DNA of 64,000 bases from Simplicispira metamorpha (GCF_004341365.1 NZ_SLXH01000007.1:1-64000); one strand, 5' to 3'; positions 8,774 to 19,192 are shown, numbered from the stretch's first letter. Numbers and translations are program-made. The notes: generated by a model from the letters alone, not told the origin.

Positions 8774-9358
8774 TCAGTGCGCGGTGCGCTTGCCCGCAGG
8801 CCACATGCGTGCCAGCAGGCCGTCGCGGTCGATGGCGTGGTGCTTGAGGGCCGCTGCAATGTGCAGTGCGGCCAGCGTGGCCAGGGCGTAGGCGCTGTAG
8901 GCGTGCCAAGGCTTGATGGCTTCGGCCAGCGCCTTGTCTGCTGCCACGAAGTCGGGCAGCGGCAGCACACCCAGAAAGACGATAGGAAAACCCGCTGCCG
9001 AGCTGTAGGCCCAGCCCGTCAGCGGCACGGCAAAGAACAGCACGTACAGCAGGTGGTGGGTGCCATGGTGGAGCGCTTTTTGCCAGCCGGGCATGCGCAC
9101 GGCCACAGCATGGGGCAAGGCGGGCGGGCGGTGCATCAGGCGCCACAGCAGCCGTGCCAGCGACAGCGCCAGAATCGCCACCCCCGCCCACTTGTGCCAG
9201 TTGTAGAGCTTGAGCCGCTGGGGCGAAAACGGCAGGCCGGTCATGTACAGGCCCACACCCAAAAGCGCCATCAGCGACAGCCCCAGCAGCCAGTGCAGGA
9301 CGATGGCGGTGGTGCTGTAGCGCGCCGTGGTGGATGGCGGGGTGGAAGTGGATGGCAT
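8774..9358 (-). CDS. Cytochrome b561 (CybB/YceJ family)
   Basis: A 194-aa four-helix membrane cytochrome. Hydrophobic segments lie near residues 15-38, 55-72, 100-122 and 150-168. Histidines fitting b-haem ligation are in VLHWLLGLSL, YNWHKWAGV, HHLLYVLFFAVPLTGWAYS and LHIAAALKHH. Cytochrome b561 oxidises quinol in the inner membrane. Together with the two periplasmic YceI proteins it suggests an envelope redox unit using quinone-like ligands. It is the first gene of the operon. Confidence 0.9.
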   Translation of the reverse strand: MPSTSTPPSTTARYSTTAIVLHWLLGLSLMALLGVGLYMTGLPFSPQRLKLYNWHKWAGVAILALSLARLLWRLMHRPPALPHAVAVRMPGWQKALHHGTHHLLYVLFFAVPLTGWAYSSAAGFPIVFLGVLPLPDFVAADKALAEAIKPWHAYSAYALATLAALHIAAALKHHAIDRDGLLARMWPAGKRTAH

Positions 9359-9562
9359 GGTGTGTGTGGTTCCAATGGCCAGCGCTCGGGACGCGGCAAA
9401 TATTCGTGGTTAGAGGCAGTGTAGAAAGCAGACGCTTCTTCCAGTTCCAATGGAATTGACGTTTTGCTTCAAAGAAATTGAATGCACTGCGGGCCGAAAA
9501 GTTCAAATTCCGTGCATGGCAGGTGTGCGCCCCTGCTGCCTGGGGGGGCGCTGGTGCAGGCG

Positions 9563-10840
9563 TCAGTCTGCGAGGGCGGCGCTTTTCCAGGCCTGTGCGG
9601 CGGCGTGGCTGTCGCCGCGCTGCTCGGCCAGTTCGGCCAGGCGTTGCCAGGCGCTGCGGCGCAGGCTGGCATCTTGCAATTGCTGGGTGGACTGGGTCAG
9701 CAACTGCTGGGCTTTGCCCCACAGCTGGCGTTGCAGGCAGGCCATGCCCGCCAGGTACTGCAAACGGGCATCGCGCGGGTTGGCCTGGGCGGCGGTTTCT
9801 ATGCGCGCCAACCAGGGGGCATCGAGCGCGTCCAGCCCGGCCTCCAGGGCGCGCACCAGCTTGAGGGCATGGGGCCCGGCCAGCGCGCCGGGGTTGTCCA
9901 CCATTTGCTGCCATGCGGGCAGCAGCCAGTGGCGCACCAGCGCGCGCTCGCCGCCCAGGCTGGCCAGGCGCTGCGCAGCGTGGACGGCCAGCTCGGGCAT
10001 GGCGCGCTCGCTGTTTTCCAGCGATTGCCAGACTTGCTGCAACTGCGCGGGGTCGTGCGCCCCGTCGATCAGCTCCATGGCCAGCCCGCGCACGATGCTT
10101 TGCGCGGCCGCCGCAGAAAACGCCCGGTGCTTGCCCAGCAGGCGGGCGGTGTCCAGGGCGTCTTGCGTCTGGTGGGCGTGGCGGCTGGCCTTGAGTTTGA
10201 TGCGCAGCGCCAGCGTACGCCGCGCGGCGCCCTGGGGCAGGCTGGCCAGCCATTGCAGCGCGGTGCGGGCATCGCGGTCTTCCAGCGCCCAGCGGGCGGC
10301 GCGCATTTGTATGCCTTCGCGCAGTTCCTGTTCGTGGGCGGTGCCGTGTTGGGGGGCGTGCTCCAGGGCGCGCTCCAGGTGGTGCTCGCGCTGGGTGCGG
10401 TCTTGCAGGGCCTGCGAGTCTTCGGCGGCCACCAGGTGGGCCAGGGCACGCAGCTGGCGGCCATGCGGCACGGCCTCGCCCGCCTGGGCCAGTGCGCCTT
10501 CCTGGGCCAGCGCGGCCAGGGCAGCTTTGCGCGAGCGCAGAAAGCGCCCGGCCATGAACTGGGCCACCGCGTCCATCAAGGCAGCGTGCATGGCGCGCTC
10601 TTTTTGTTGCAGACGCCAGCGGCGCGCTTCGTGTGGCAGCGCCAGCAGTGCGGCCAGGGCGCGCAGTGCGGCATAGAGCGTGACAAAGCCCAGTGCCAGC
10701 AGCAGCAGCACCATGTTGAGCGACAAATCCAGCCGGTAGGGCGGCCAGAACAGGGTGACGGTGCCCTGGTTGTTGCCCGCAAACAGGGCCGAAGCCACCG
10801 CGATGCCAAACAGGGCCAGGAGCCAGAGGGCTGCACGCAT
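9563..10840 (-). CDS. hemY: HemY-like tetratricopeptide membrane protein
   Basis: A 425-aa protein matching the HemY family linked to haem synthesis (not the oxidase of the same name). Two N-terminal hydrophobic helices (residues 2-22 and 40-65) precede a helical TPR-like domain with repeated alanine-rich helices to residue 425. GNNQGTVTLFWPPYRLDLSLN between the helices is typical of HemY. Its function is poorly known; it is thought to support late haem steps. It is last in hemC-hemD-hemX-hemY and follows hemX by 22 bases. Confidence 0.88.
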   Translation of the reverse strand: MRAALWLLALFGIAVASALFAGNNQGTVTLFWPPYRLDLSLNMVLLLLALGFVTLYAALRALAALLALPHEARRWRLQQKERAMHAALMDAVAQFMAGRFLRSRKAALAALAQEGALAQAGEAVPHGRQLRALAHLVAAEDSQALQDRTQREHHLERALEHAPQHGTAHEQELREGIQMRAARWALEDRDARTALQWLASLPQGAARRTLALRIKLKASRHAHQTQDALDTARLLGKHRAFSAAAAQSIVRGLAMELIDGAHDPAQLQQVWQSLENSERAMPELAVHAAQRLASLGGERALVRHWLLPAWQQMVDNPGALAGPHALKLVRALEAGLDALDAPWLARIETAAQANPRDARLQYLAGMACLQRQLWGKAQQLLTQSTQQLQDASLRRSAWQRLAELAEQRGDSHAAAQAWKSAALAD

Positions 10841-10862
10841 GGGGCAGATTTCCTTGCGCGCG

Positions 10863-11999
10863 TTAGCGCCCGGCCGCTGCCGTGGCCAGGGCAGAGAGGG
10901 TTTCGTCCAGGCGCGGCAGTTCAGCGGTTTTCAGGTGCGCCTGGGCTTGTTGCAGCACCGTGGCCGCGCTTTGGGTGCGCCGCGATGCCGGGTCGAAGTA
11001 TTTGTTGATGGCCGCACTGGCCGCAGCCAGATCAGCGCGGGCCGAATCAAACTGGCGCGCCAGCACGCCCAGGCGCGCATTGAGCAGCTTGAGCTTGAGG
11101 TTCTCGCGCAGAAAAAATGCCTGGTCGGGCGCCAGCAAAATGGCTTCGGGCTGGTCGATGCGGCTCACGCGCACCAGACCGCGCACTTCGTCGCGCACCA
11201 CCTCCCAGCTGCGTTGCAGGGCGGTTTGCCACCAAGCCTGCGCTGCCCCGGACGCAGCCTGTGCGGCATCGTGGGTGGCGTGGCGCGCTTGCAGGCGGCG
11301 CGTGGCGGCGGCCTGGGCCACGGCGTTTTGTACGGGCAGGTCGTCCACCTGGCGCACCAGATCGTCCAGGCGGGCCAGCAGCCCGGCGGTGTCGGTCACG
11401 CTGGCGCTGGTGATGCGTTGCAGGTCACGCTCCAGGGCACGCTGCAGCGGCGCCAGGCGGGGCTGGGCGGCACGCTCTATGCGTTGCTGGGCGCTTTTGA
11501 GGGTGGCCACCAGCGGCTCCAGGCTGCCGGTGAGCTGGGCTTGCTGCTGCGCTAGGCGCAGGGCCGATTCAATATCGACGACCAGATTTTCATCGCGCGA
11601 GCGCGACAGGCTTTGCATCAGTGCTTCAAGCTGGCTGCGCTGCAAGGCGACTTCGTTCAGGCGCGTTTCGGCCACGGTCACGCGCGTGGCGGTATCGCGT
11701 GCTTGTTCTTGGGCTTGCAAGGCGATGGTGCGCGCCTCAATGGCCTGCGTGCCCGCATCAGCGCTTTGCCGCGCCAGTTGTTCCTGGATGGTGCTGAGTT
11801 TTTGCCACAGCAGGGCGCTGCTGGCCAGGCCTGCCACGGCCACGGTGGCCAGGGCGGCCATGGTGTAGAGGACAACCTTGCTGGCCGGTGCAGTGCCGGG
11901 GGCGTCCGAGGGTGCGGGCGCCGCTGCCGACGCTGCCGCAGCAAACGCCGCCTCAGGGGGGGCGGCGGCGGGCAAGTCGGGGGAAGGCGCGGAGCTCAT
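10863..11999 (-). CDS. hemX: HemX-like protein (uroporphyrinogen-III C-methyltransferase homologue)
   Basis: A 378-aa protein with an Ala/Pro-rich cytoplasmic stretch (1-40), one transmembrane helix (about 43-66, VVLYTMAALATVAVAGLASS) and a long coiled coil (about 68-140), followed by the HemX domain (SRDENLVVDIESALRLAQQQ, FFLRENLKLKLLNARLGVLA, ASRRTQSAATVLQQ). The annotated methyltransferase activity is doubtful, since no SAM-binding motif is seen. Its ATG overlaps the hemD stop by four bases (ATGA), so the two are translationally coupled. Confidence 0.9.
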   Translation of the reverse strand: MSSAPSPDLPAAAPPEAAFAAAASAAAPAPSDAPGTAPASKVVLYTMAALATVAVAGLASSALLWQKLSTIQEQLARQSADAGTQAIEARTIALQAQEQARDTATRVTVAETRLNEVALQRSQLEALMQSLSRSRDENLVVDIESALRLAQQQAQLTGSLEPLVATLKSAQQRIERAAQPRLAPLQRALERDLQRITSASVTDTAGLLARLDDLVRQVDDLPVQNAVAQAAATRRLQARHATHDAAQAASGAAQAWWQTALQRSWEVVRDEVRGLVRVSRIDQPEAILLAPDQAFFLRENLKLKLLNARLGVLARQFDSARADLAAASAAINKYFDPASRRTQSAATVLQQAQAHLKTAELPRLDETLSALATAAAGR

Positions 12000-12802
12000 G
12001 GCGCCGATTCTATCGAGGCGGCAACGTCCTCCAGGGTGGGGCGGCATTCCTGCACGCTGCCAAATCCGGCGCTGCGCGCGGCCTGCGCGATGCGCGGGTG
12101 CGTGGCCAGGGCGCGGGCGGCCTGCCAGCTTTGCGCAGGCAAGGCGGCGCGCAAATGCGCAATGGCCTGCGAGCTGCTCAGCAGCCACAGCGTGCCGTCG
12201 CTGGCCGCTTGCTGTGCCAGGGCGTGCTGTGCGGGCGTCCATTGCGGTGCCGCGCGTGTGTAGGCAGCCACCCAGTCCACTGCGGCGCCTGCTGTGCGCA
12301 GTTGCTGCGCCAGCCAATCGCGGCCACTGCCTGCGGGGGCATCGCCCGCCTGGGCACCGCGCACGATGAGCACGCGCGCGCCGGGCGTGATCTGGCCCTG
12401 CACCTGCGCCCACAGGGCTTCGGAGTCAAACTGCACGGCATCGGCGGCGGGTTGGTCAATGCAGGCGGCATCCAGGCCCAGTGCTTGCAGCGTGCGGGCG
12501 GTGCCGGGGCCGGGCGCCCACACTCTTGTTTTGATAGCTGCTTGCGCGCACCCAGAAAGGGCCAGAGCCGTTTTTTGATCAAAGAAGTGCTGCGCCGCAT
12601 TGCCGCTGACCACCATGACGGCGTCATAGCGGGCGATGTGCTGGCGCGCGGTGTGCAGGGCTTGCTGCGCGGCGGCATCGGTGGGGGCGGCAATGGCGAT
12701 CAGCGGCAGGGCCTGGGCCCGCAGGCCGCGCGCTTGCAGCGCGGCCACCCAGGGCGCGGCCTCGCTCTCGGGGCGGGTGACGAGGGTGCGCGGCACCGGC
12801 AT
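11996..12802 (-). CDS. hemD: Uroporphyrinogen-III synthase, containing an in-frame dispersed repeat
   Basis: A 268-aa HemD, which closes hydroxymethylbilane to uroporphyrinogen III. Family marks are TLVTRPESEA, LPLIAIA, VSGNAAQHF, VWAPGPGTARTLQALGL and a late LLSSSQAIAHL. Residues of about 75-95, reading TALALSGCAQAAIKT, are encoded by a copy of the dispersed repeat lying between VSGNAAQHFF and the conserved GPGTA. The frame is kept, so the protein should still fold with a slightly altered loop. The start at 12802 is eight bases past the hemC stop. Confidence 0.92.
   Translation of the reverse strand: MPVPRTLVTRPESEAAPWVAALQARGLRAQALPLIAIAAPTDAAAQQALHTARQHIARYDAVMVVSGNAAQHFFDQKTALALSGCAQAAIKTRVWAPGPGTARTLQALGLDAACIDQPAADAVQFDSEALWAQVQGQITPGARVLIVRGAQAGDAPAGSGRDWLAQQLRTAGAAVDWVAAYTRAAPQWTPAQHALAQQAASDGTLWLLSSSQAIAHLRAALPAQSWQAARALATHPRIAQAARSAGFGSVQECRPTLEDVAASIESAP
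12520..12581 (-). repeat. Dispersed palindromic repeat, copy 4, inside hemD
   Basis: On the minus (coding) strand: CAAAAAACGGCTCTGGCCCT, a spacer, then GCGCGCAAGCAGCTATCAAA. The copy is translated in frame in hemD. Confidence 0.8.
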
Positions 12803-12810
12803 GGGCCGCG

Positions 12811-13767
12811 TCAGCCCGCGCTGGCGCTGTCGGCGGCGCCCGCCACGCCGATGGCACCGCCTGCGCGCAGTTGCGTCGCCACGGCCTGGCCCAGGGCGTT
12901 GGCCTGCTCCAGCGTCAGCACGGTGCCTGCGGCGTGGGCGCGCACCAAGGGGATACGGCCTTCGGGGTCGCCCCAGGCGGCGTCCAGGTGCAGTTGATCG
13001 CCCTCCAGACGCGCATGGGCAGCCAGCGGCATGGAGCAACTGCCGCCCATGCTGCGGCTGACGGCACGCTCGGCAGTGACGGTAAGCCAGGTGGGCCAGT
13101 GCGCCAGCGGCGCCAGTGCCTCAATCAGGTCGTAGCGGGCCGTGCGCACCTCAATGCCCAAAGCGCCCTGGCCCGCAGCGGGCAGCATCTCGGTGGGATC
13201 AAAAATGGTGCGGATGCGCGCATCCAGCCCCAGGCGTTTGAGCCCTGCCGCCGCCAGCACGATGGCGTCGTACTGGCCCTCATCGAGCTTGCGCAGGCGC
13301 GTATCCAGGTTGCCGCGCAGGGGCTCAATGCGCAGATCGGGGCGCAGCGCCTGCAACAGCACCTGGCGGCGCAGGCTGGAGGTGCCCACCACCGCGCCGT
13401 GGGGCAGCTCGGCCAGCGAAGCAAAGGTGGGCGAGACAAAGGCATCGCGCGGGTCTTCGCGCTCCATCACGCAGGCCAGGGCAAAGCCTTCGGGCAGCTC
13501 CATGGGCACATCTTTGAGCGAATGCACGGCCAGCTGGGCGCGGCCATCTTGCAGCGCGGTTTCCAGTTCTTTGACGAACAGGCCCTTGCCACCGACTTTG
13601 CTCAGGCTGCGGTCCAGAATCTGGTCGCCCAGCGTGGTCATGCCCAGCAGCGACACGGTGTGGCCGCGCGCGCGCAGCAGGGCTTGCACATGCTCGGCCT
13701 GCCACAGGGCCAGGCGGCTTTCGCGCGTGGCGATCACGAGGGGGGAGGGGTGCGGGTTCACGGGCAT
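12811..13767 (-). CDS. hemC: Hydroxymethylbilane synthase (porphobilinogen deaminase)
   Basis: A 318-aa HemC, joining four porphobilinogens. The catalytic aspartate is D86 in HSLKDVP, the cofactor-attaching cysteine is C244 in GGSCSMP, and TSSLRRQ and [10 protein letters not shown] are intact. The ATG at 13767 was preferred to a TTG five codons upstream because [20 protein letters not shown] fits the family N-terminus. It is the first gene of hemCDXY and is divergent from ppc; about 97 bases separate the two starts and must hold both promoters. Confidence 0.96.
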   Translation of the reverse strand: MPVNPHPSPLVIATRESRLALWQAEHVQALLRARGHTVSLLGMTTLGDQILDRSLSKVGGKGLFVKELETALQDGRAQLAVHSLKDVPMELPEGFALACVMEREDPRDAFVSPTFASLAELPHGAVVGTSSLRRQVLLQALRPDLRIEPLRGNLDTRLRKLDEGQYDAIVLAAAGLKRLGLDARIRTIFDPTEMLPAAGQGALGIEVRTARYDLIEALAPLAHWPTWLTVTAERAVSRSMGGSCSMPLAAHARLEGDQLHLDAAWGDPEGRIPLVRAHAAGTVLTLEQANALGQAVATQLRAGGAIGVAGAADSASAG

Positions 13768-13864
13768 CGTCTCGGGTAGCAAAGGAAGCGGGGAATGCTA
13801 GCATCTTGCGCCGTCGCAGCCACCCTCCCCTCCCCCGCTGCTGCGATACCCCAGGAGACACTGC

Positions 13865-16678
13865 GTGAGCGTGAAAAAAATCGACAAAGACCTGCCCTTG
13901 ATCCAAGACATCCGCCTGTTGGGGCGCATTCTGGGAGACGTCATCCGCGAGCAAGAGGGCGTGGCCGCGTTCGACCTGATCGAGCAAGTGCGCCAGCTGT
14001 CTGTGGCCTTCCGGCGCGATGCCGACCACGAGGCCGAGCGCGCCCTGAAAAAACTCCTCAAAGGGCTGACGGCCGACCAGACGGTCAGCGTGATCCGCGC
14101 CTTCACCTATTTTTCGCACCTGGCCAACCTGGCCGAAGACCGCCACCACATCCGCCGCCGCACCATCCGCGAGCGCGCAGGCGACACCCAGGAAGGCAGC
14201 ATCGAAGTGGCCCTGGCCCGCCTGCGCTGGGCGGGAATAGCTCCCAAAACAATAGCAGACACACTGGCCAGCAGCTACGTGGCCCCCGTGCTCACAGCCC
14301 ACCCCACCGAGGTGCAGCGCAAAAGCATTCTGGATGCCGAACGCGACATCGCCCAGCTGCTGACCGTGCGCGACGATGTGATCGAACGCGCCCAGCTCTA
14401 CAACAGCGCCAAAGATGCCCTGACGCCGCGCGCCCTGGCCGCCAACGAAGCCCAGCTGCGCGCCCGCGTGGCCCAGCTGTGGCAAACGCGCCTGCTGCGC
14501 TACAGCAAGCTGACCGTGGCCGACGAGATCGAAAACGCCCTGAGCTACTACGAGGCGACCTTTTTGCGTGAGATTCCGCGCATTTACGCCGACCTGGAAC
14601 GCGATCTGGGCGTGCAGCAGGTACACAGCTTTTTGCGCATGGGCCAGTGGATTGGCGGCGACCGCGATGGCAACCCCAACGTGGGCGCCGACACGCTGGT
14701 GCAGGCACTGCGCCGCCAAAGCGAAGTGGCGCTGCGCCACTACCTGACCGAAGTGCATTTGCTGGGCGGTGATTTGTCGCTGTCGGCGCGCCTGGTGGGC
14801 GTATCGCCCGAGATGCAGGCCCTGGCCGCCAGCTCGCCCGACACCAACGAGCACCGGCTGGACGAGCCCTACCGCCGCGCGCTCACCGGCATTTACGCGC
14901 GCCTGGCGGCCACGCTGCAAGCGCTCAGCGGCGGCGAGGCTGCGCGCCACGCCGTGGCGCCACAAAACGCCTACGCCAACGCCGAAGAATTTTTGGCGCA
15001 GCTGCGCACCATCGACGCCTCATTGCAGGCCCACCACGGCGCCGCGCTGGCCACCGAGCGCCTGCACCCGCTGATCCGTGCGGTGGAGGTGTTCGGCTTT
15101 CACCTGGCCACCGTGGATTTGCGCCAAAGCTCCGACCAGCACGAGCGCGTGGTGGCAGAACTGCTGGCCGTGGCCCGCATCACCCCCGACTACGCCACGC
15201 TGGACGAGGCCGAGAAATGCGCCGTGCTCATGCGCCTGTTGCAAGACGCACGCCCCTTGCGCGTGATGGGCGCCGCCTATGGCGAGCACACCCAGAGTGA
15301 GCTGGCCATTTTTGAAACCGCTTTGCAGATGCGCCAGCGCTACGGCGCCCAGGCCATTCGCCACTACATCATCAGCCACACCGAAACCGTGAGCGACTTG
15401 CTCGAAGTGCTGCTGCTGCAAAAAGAGGTGGGCCTGGTGCGCGGCACTTTGGAGGACGTAGCCCCCCCGGCCCACGCCGACCTGATCGTGGTGCCGCTGT
15501 TCGAAACCATCGAAGACCTGCGCAACGCCGCGCCCATCATGCGCGCCTTCTATGCCCTGCCCGGCGTGGCCGCGCTGGTGCGCCGCAGCGGCGGCGAACA
15601 AGACATCATGCTGGGCTACTCCGACAGCAACAAGGACGGCGGCATCTTCACCAGCAACTGGGAGTTGTACCGCGCCGAGATCGCACTGGTGGCGCTGTTT
15701 GATGAACTCTCGCAGGGCGTCGGGGCCACGCCGATCCGGCTGCGCATGTTCCATGGCCGGGGCGGCACGGTGGGCCGGGGCGGCGGCCCCAGCTACCAGG
15801 CCATCCTGGCGCAGCCACCGGGCACGGTGCGCGGACAAATCCGCCTGACCGAGCAGGGCGAGGTGATTGCCTCTAAATACGCCAACCCCGAAATTGGCCG
15901 ACGCAACCTGGAAACGCTGGTCGCCGCCACGCTGGAGGCGACGCTGTTGCAGCCCACCAAGCCGGCCACGCCCGCATTTTTGTCGGCGGCAGCGCAGCTG
16001 TCGCAGGACAGCATGGCGGCCTACCGCGCGCTGGTCTATGAAACCCCCGGTTTCACCGACTATTTCTTCAACTCCACGCCGATCCGCGAGGTGGCCGAGC
16101 TGAACATCGGCTCGCGCCCGGCCTCGCGCAAGCCCAGCCAGAAGATTGAGGATTTGCGCGCCATCCCCTGGGGCTTCAGCTGGGGCCAGTGCCGCCTGAC
16201 GCTGCCGGGCTGGTACGGCTTTGGCGCCGCCGTCGAGGCGTTCTTGCATGCCCCCGGCAAAGACCCCAAGGCGCAATTGGCGCTGCTGCGCAAGATGTAC
16301 CGCCAGTGGCCGTTTTTCAACACCTTGCTGTCCAACATGGACATGGTGCTGGCCAAGAGCGATCTGGCGCTGGCCTCGCGCTACAGCGAGCTGGTGCAGG
16401 ACGCCGCGCTGCGCAAAAAAGTGTTTGGCGCCATCGAGGCCGAGTGGCACCGCACCACCGACGCCCTGGTGCGCATCACCGGCGACAAGCAGCGCCTGGC
16501 GCACAACACGGCGCTGGCACGCTCCATCAAACACCGCTTTCCGTACATCGACCCCCTGCACCATTTGCAGGTGGAGCTGGTGCGCCGCTGGCGCGCAGGC
16601 CAGGGCGACGAGCGGGTGCAGACGGGTATCCACATCTCCATCAACGGCATTGCCGCCGGGTTGCGCAACACGGGCTGA
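13865..16678 (+). CDS. ppc: Phosphoenolpyruvate carboxylase
   Basis: A 937-aa anaplerotic enzyme forming oxaloacetate from PEP and bicarbonate. Catalytic H146 is in [36 protein letters not shown], the glycine loop [14 protein letters not shown] (about 629-642) and the C-terminal RNTG are all conserved. The GTG start at 13865 has AGGAGA seven bases upstream. It is followed by a strong bidirectional terminator. Around residues 123-135 the codons are unusually AT-rich (ATA, ACA), with some resemblance to the dispersed repeat, but the protein there is normal. Confidence 0.97.
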   Translation: MSVKKIDKDLPLIQDIRLLGRILGDVIREQEGVAAFDLIEQVRQLSVAFRRDADHEAERALKKLLKGLTADQTVSVIRAFTYFSHLANLAEDRHHIRRRTIRERAGDTQEGSIEVALARLRWAGIAPKTIADTLASSYVAPVLTAHPTEVQRKSILDAERDIAQLLTVRDDVIERAQLYNSAKDALTPRALAANEAQLRARVAQLWQTRLLRYSKLTVADEIENALSYYEATFLREIPRIYADLERDLGVQQVHSFLRMGQWIGGDRDGNPNVGADTLVQALRRQSEVALRHYLTEVHLLGGDLSLSARLVGVSPEMQALAASSPDTNEHRLDEPYRRALTGIYARLAATLQALSGGEAARHAVAPQNAYANAEEFLAQLRTIDASLQAHHGAALATERLHPLIRAVEVFGFHLATVDLRQSSDQHERVVAELLAVARITPDYATLDEAEKCAVLMRLLQDARPLRVMGAAYGEHTQSELAIFETALQMRQRYGAQAIRHYIISHTETVSDLLEVLLLQKEVGLVRGTLEDVAPPAHADLIVVPLFETIEDLRNAAPIMRAFYALPGVAALVRRSGGEQDIMLGYSDSNKDGGIFTSNWELYRAEIALVALFDELSQGVGATPIRLRMFHGRGGTVGRGGGPSYQAILAQPPGTVRGQIRLTEQGEVIASKYANPEIGRRNLETLVAATLEATLLQPTKPATPAFLSAAAQLSQDSMAAYRALVYETPGFTDYFFNSTPIREVAELNIGSRPASRKPSQKIEDLRAIPWGFSWGQCRLTLPGWYGFGAAVEAFLHAPGKDPKAQLALLRKMYRQWPFFNTLLSNMDMVLAKSDLALASRYSELVQDAALRKKVFGAIEAEWHRTTDALVRITGDKQRLAHNTALARSIKHRFPYIDPLHHLQVELVRRWRAGQGDERVQTGIHISINGIAAGLRNTG

Positions 16679-16703
16679 GCCCCGCACGGCCCAGCGCGGG
16701 GCG

Positions 16704-16737
16704 TAAAAAAAAGGCCCTGCATCGCAGGGCCTTTTTT
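16704..16737. terminator. Bidirectional terminator between ppc and dctM
   Basis: AAGGCCCTGC/GCAGGGCCTT stem with an ATC loop, flanked by a run of A on one side and T on the other. It suits both the ppc transcript and the converging TRAP transcript. Confidence 0.9.
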
Positions 16738-16781
16738 GTGCAGTGCCGCCGCAGACAGGTTGTCTGGCGGCTACAGCAGCG

Positions 16782-18575
16782 TTACTTCTTCTCGGCGTTG
16801 ATGGCGTCCTGGGCGGCCTTGAGCGGGTCGTCCTCGGCGCTGGCGCCATCGGCCTCGGGCGCGGGGCTGGCCGGGTCTGCCCCGTCCTGGGGTTCGGGCG
16901 CCAATTCGTCTTGCGGCGGCTCGGAGGGCTGCATTTCGGCCTCCATTTGCAGGCGAATCTGGTCCATGTCGTACACCGCCGCCTTGTCCATGTTGCTCGA
17001 CACAATGCCGGGGAAGGCAATGATCAGGCCGACCATGACAATCTGGATCAGCACAAAGGGCACGGCGCCCCAGTAAATCTGCATGGTGGTGACGGGCTGC
17101 ACCAGCTTCTTGGTCACTTTGTCGGTGTAGGCCTGGGTGGGCGCCACGCTGCGCAGGAAGAACAGCGCAAAACCAAATGGCGGGTGCATGAACGAGGTTT
17201 GCATGTTCACGGCCAGCAGCACGCCAAACCAGATCAGGTCAATGCCCAGCTTGTCCGCCACCGGCGCCAGCAACGGTACCACGATGAACGACAGCTCAAA
17301 GAAGTCCAGGAAGAACGCCAGGAAGAAGATCATGATGTTCACCACGATCAAAAAGCCCGTTTGACCGCCAGGCAGGTTGCCCAGCAGGTGCTCGACCCAG
17401 CGCGGGCCGTCCAGCCCCTGGAACACCAGACCAAAAATGGTGGAGCCGATCAGGATGAACACCACAAAGCACGACAGCTTGGTGGTGGTGTTCAGGGCCT
17501 GTTTGAGCAGCGAGCCACTCAGGCGCCCGCGCAGCTTGGCCATGACGAAAGCCCCCAGCGCGCCCATGGCGCCGCCTTCGGTGGGCGTGGCCACACCCAT
17601 GAAAATAGTGCCCAGCACCAGGAAAATCAGCAGCAGGGGCGGAATCAGCACGAACGTGACGCGCTCGGCCATGCGCGAGAGCAGGCCCAGGCGCAAAACC
17701 TTGTTGATCACCGCCACCACAAACGCCAGCGTCACGCCTGCGCACATGGACACCACCACGGTTTCGTCCAGCGCCACCTGCTCTACGGCCTCGCCCTGCC
17801 ACCAGGAGTGCACGGCCACCATGTGCTTGGACAGGTACAAAGCCACTGCGGTACACAGCGCGGTCAGCACCAGCAAGGAGGGCAAGCCCGCCTTGCCGTT
17901 GTCTTCGCGGATGGTGCGTGCCTCGGGCGGCAGTGCTGGCACCCAGGTGGGTTTGAAAATGGCCAAGGCCATCACAAAGACGGCGTACAGACCTGTCAGC
18001 ATGAAACCGGGCAAGAAAGCGCCTTTGTACATATCGCCCACGCTGCGGCCCAGCTGGTCGGCCAGGATGATGAGCACCAGCGAGGGCGGAATGATCTGCG
18101 CCAGCGTGCCCGAGGCCGCAATCACGCCGGTGGCAATGCGCCGGTCATAGCCATAGCGCAGCATGATGGGCAGCGAGATCAGGCCCATCGAGATGACGGA
18201 GGCCGCCACCACGCCGGTGGTGGCCGCCAGCAAGGCGCCGACAAAAATCACGGCAAACGCCAGGCCGCCGCGAATGGGGCCAAACAGCTGACCGATGGTG
18301 TCGAGCAGGTCTTCGGCCATGCCGCTGCGCTCCAGGATCAGGCCCATGAGCGTGAAGAACGGGATGGCCAGCAGCGTTTCGTTCTGCATGATGCCGAACA
18401 CGCGCAGCGGCAGCGCCTGCATCAGCGCCTCGGGCAGCAGGCCCAGCTCAATGCCGATGAAGCCAAAGAACAGCCCGCAGGCGCCCAGGCTGAAGGCCAC
18501 CGGAAAGCCCAGCAGCAAAAAGACGATGAGGCCGCCGAACATGATCGGCGCGATGTTGTGGGTGAGAAATTCCAT
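16782..18575 (-). CDS. TRAP transporter large permease with acidic C-terminal tail
   Basis: A 597-aa DctM-type membrane protein of the TRAP family, which imports organic acids and similar solutes using ion gradients. It begins MEFLTHNIAPIMFGGLIVF, and conserved stretches include IPFFTLMGLILERSGMAEDL, GVVAASVISMG and GVATPTEGGAMGALGA. It is longer than the usual 430 aa, with extra hydrophobic segments and a C-terminal acidic tail (about 545-597, rich in E, D, P and A). The longer form resembles permeases annotated for mannitol/chloroaromatic compounds, but the solute is unknown. The small subunit lies 14 bases upstream; no binding protein is adjacent. Confidence 0.9.
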   Translation of the reverse strand: MEFLTHNIAPIMFGGLIVFLLLGFPVAFSLGACGLFFGFIGIELGLLPEALMQALPLRVFGIMQNETLLAIPFFTLMGLILERSGMAEDLLDTIGQLFGPIRGGLAFAVIFVGALLAATTGVVAASVISMGLISLPIMLRYGYDRRIATGVIAASGTLAQIIPPSLVLIILADQLGRSVGDMYKGAFLPGFMLTGLYAVFVMALAIFKPTWVPALPPEARTIREDNGKAGLPSLLVLTALCTAVALYLSKHMVAVHSWWQGEAVEQVALDETVVVSMCAGVTLAFVVAVINKVLRLGLLSRMAERVTFVLIPPLLLIFLVLGTIFMGVATPTEGGAMGALGAFVMAKLRGRLSGSLLKQALNTTTKLSCFVVFILIGSTIFGLVFQGLDGPRWVEHLLGNLPGGQTGFLIVVNIMIFFLAFFLDFFELSFIVVPLLAPVADKLGIDLIWFGVLLAVNMQTSFMHPPFGFALFFLRSVAPTQAYTDKVTKKLVQPVTTMQIYWGAVPFVLIQIVMVGLIIAFPGIVSSNMDKAAVYDMDQIRLQMEAEMQPSEPPQDELAPEPQDGADPASPAPEADGASAEDDPLKAAQDAINAEKK

Positions 18576-18589
18576 GGTGGGCTCGGTGC

Positions 18590-19192
18590 TCAGTGGGCGT
18601 TGCTTTTGGCGGCCTCGGCCAGGCGGCGGATGGATTCGGCCAGTTCTTCTTCGGCCGTTTTCTCGGTTTTCTTGGCGGTGGGGTCGTCAATCAGGCCCTG
18701 CAAAAAGGCCAGGCGCTTGATCAGCTCTGACCAGCCTTGCAGCAGCAAGAGCGTGAAGCCCAGTGGAATCATGGCGTACACCGGCCAGCGGATCAGGCCG
18801 CCCGCGTTGCTGGACATTTCGCCCGACTGGTAGCCCTGCACAAAGAATGGCACGCCGTACCACAGCACGGCCAGGCACACGGGCGTGAGAAAGAGCCCAA
18901 AGCCCAGGATGTCGATCCAGATTTGCGCGCGCTTGGACAAGCGGCTCGAGACCACGTCCACCTTGACGTGTTCGCCTTGCAGCAAGGTGTAGCCCGCCGC
19001 CAGCAAAAAGGCCGCTGCGAACAGATACCACTGCACTTCCAGAAACGCGTTGGAGCTGTAGTTGAAGACCTTGCGCACCACCGCATTGATGCCGCTGATG
19101 ACGGTGGAGGCCAGGATGAGCCAGAGGACATATTTGCCCACCTGGCTGTTGAGCCAGTCAATGGCCCGCGATAGTCTGAGTAAGGCTTGCAT
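18590..19192 (-). CDS. TRAP transporter small permease (DctQ)
   Basis: A 200-aa four-helix protein that pairs with the large permease: helices near 18-38, 50-68, 90-112 and 135-160, with QWYLFAAAFLLAAGYTLLQG and VKVDVVSSRLS typical of DctQ. A charged C-terminus follows (KKTEKTAEEELAESIRR). The start at 19192 has GGAGAG just upstream. No DctP gene lies upstream (19193-19405 holds only the repeat and the end of the regulator), so the binding protein must be elsewhere or missing. Confidence 0.88.
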   Translation of the reverse strand: MQALLRLSRAIDWLNSQVGKYVLWLILASTVISGINAVVRKVFNYSSNAFLEVQWYLFAAAFLLAAGYTLLQGEHVKVDVVSSRLSKRAQIWIDILGFGLFLTPVCLAVLWYGVPFFVQGYQSGEMSSNAGGLIRWPVYAMIPLGFTLLLLQGWSELIKRLAFLQGLIDDPTAKKTEKTAEEELAESIRRLAEAAKSNAH

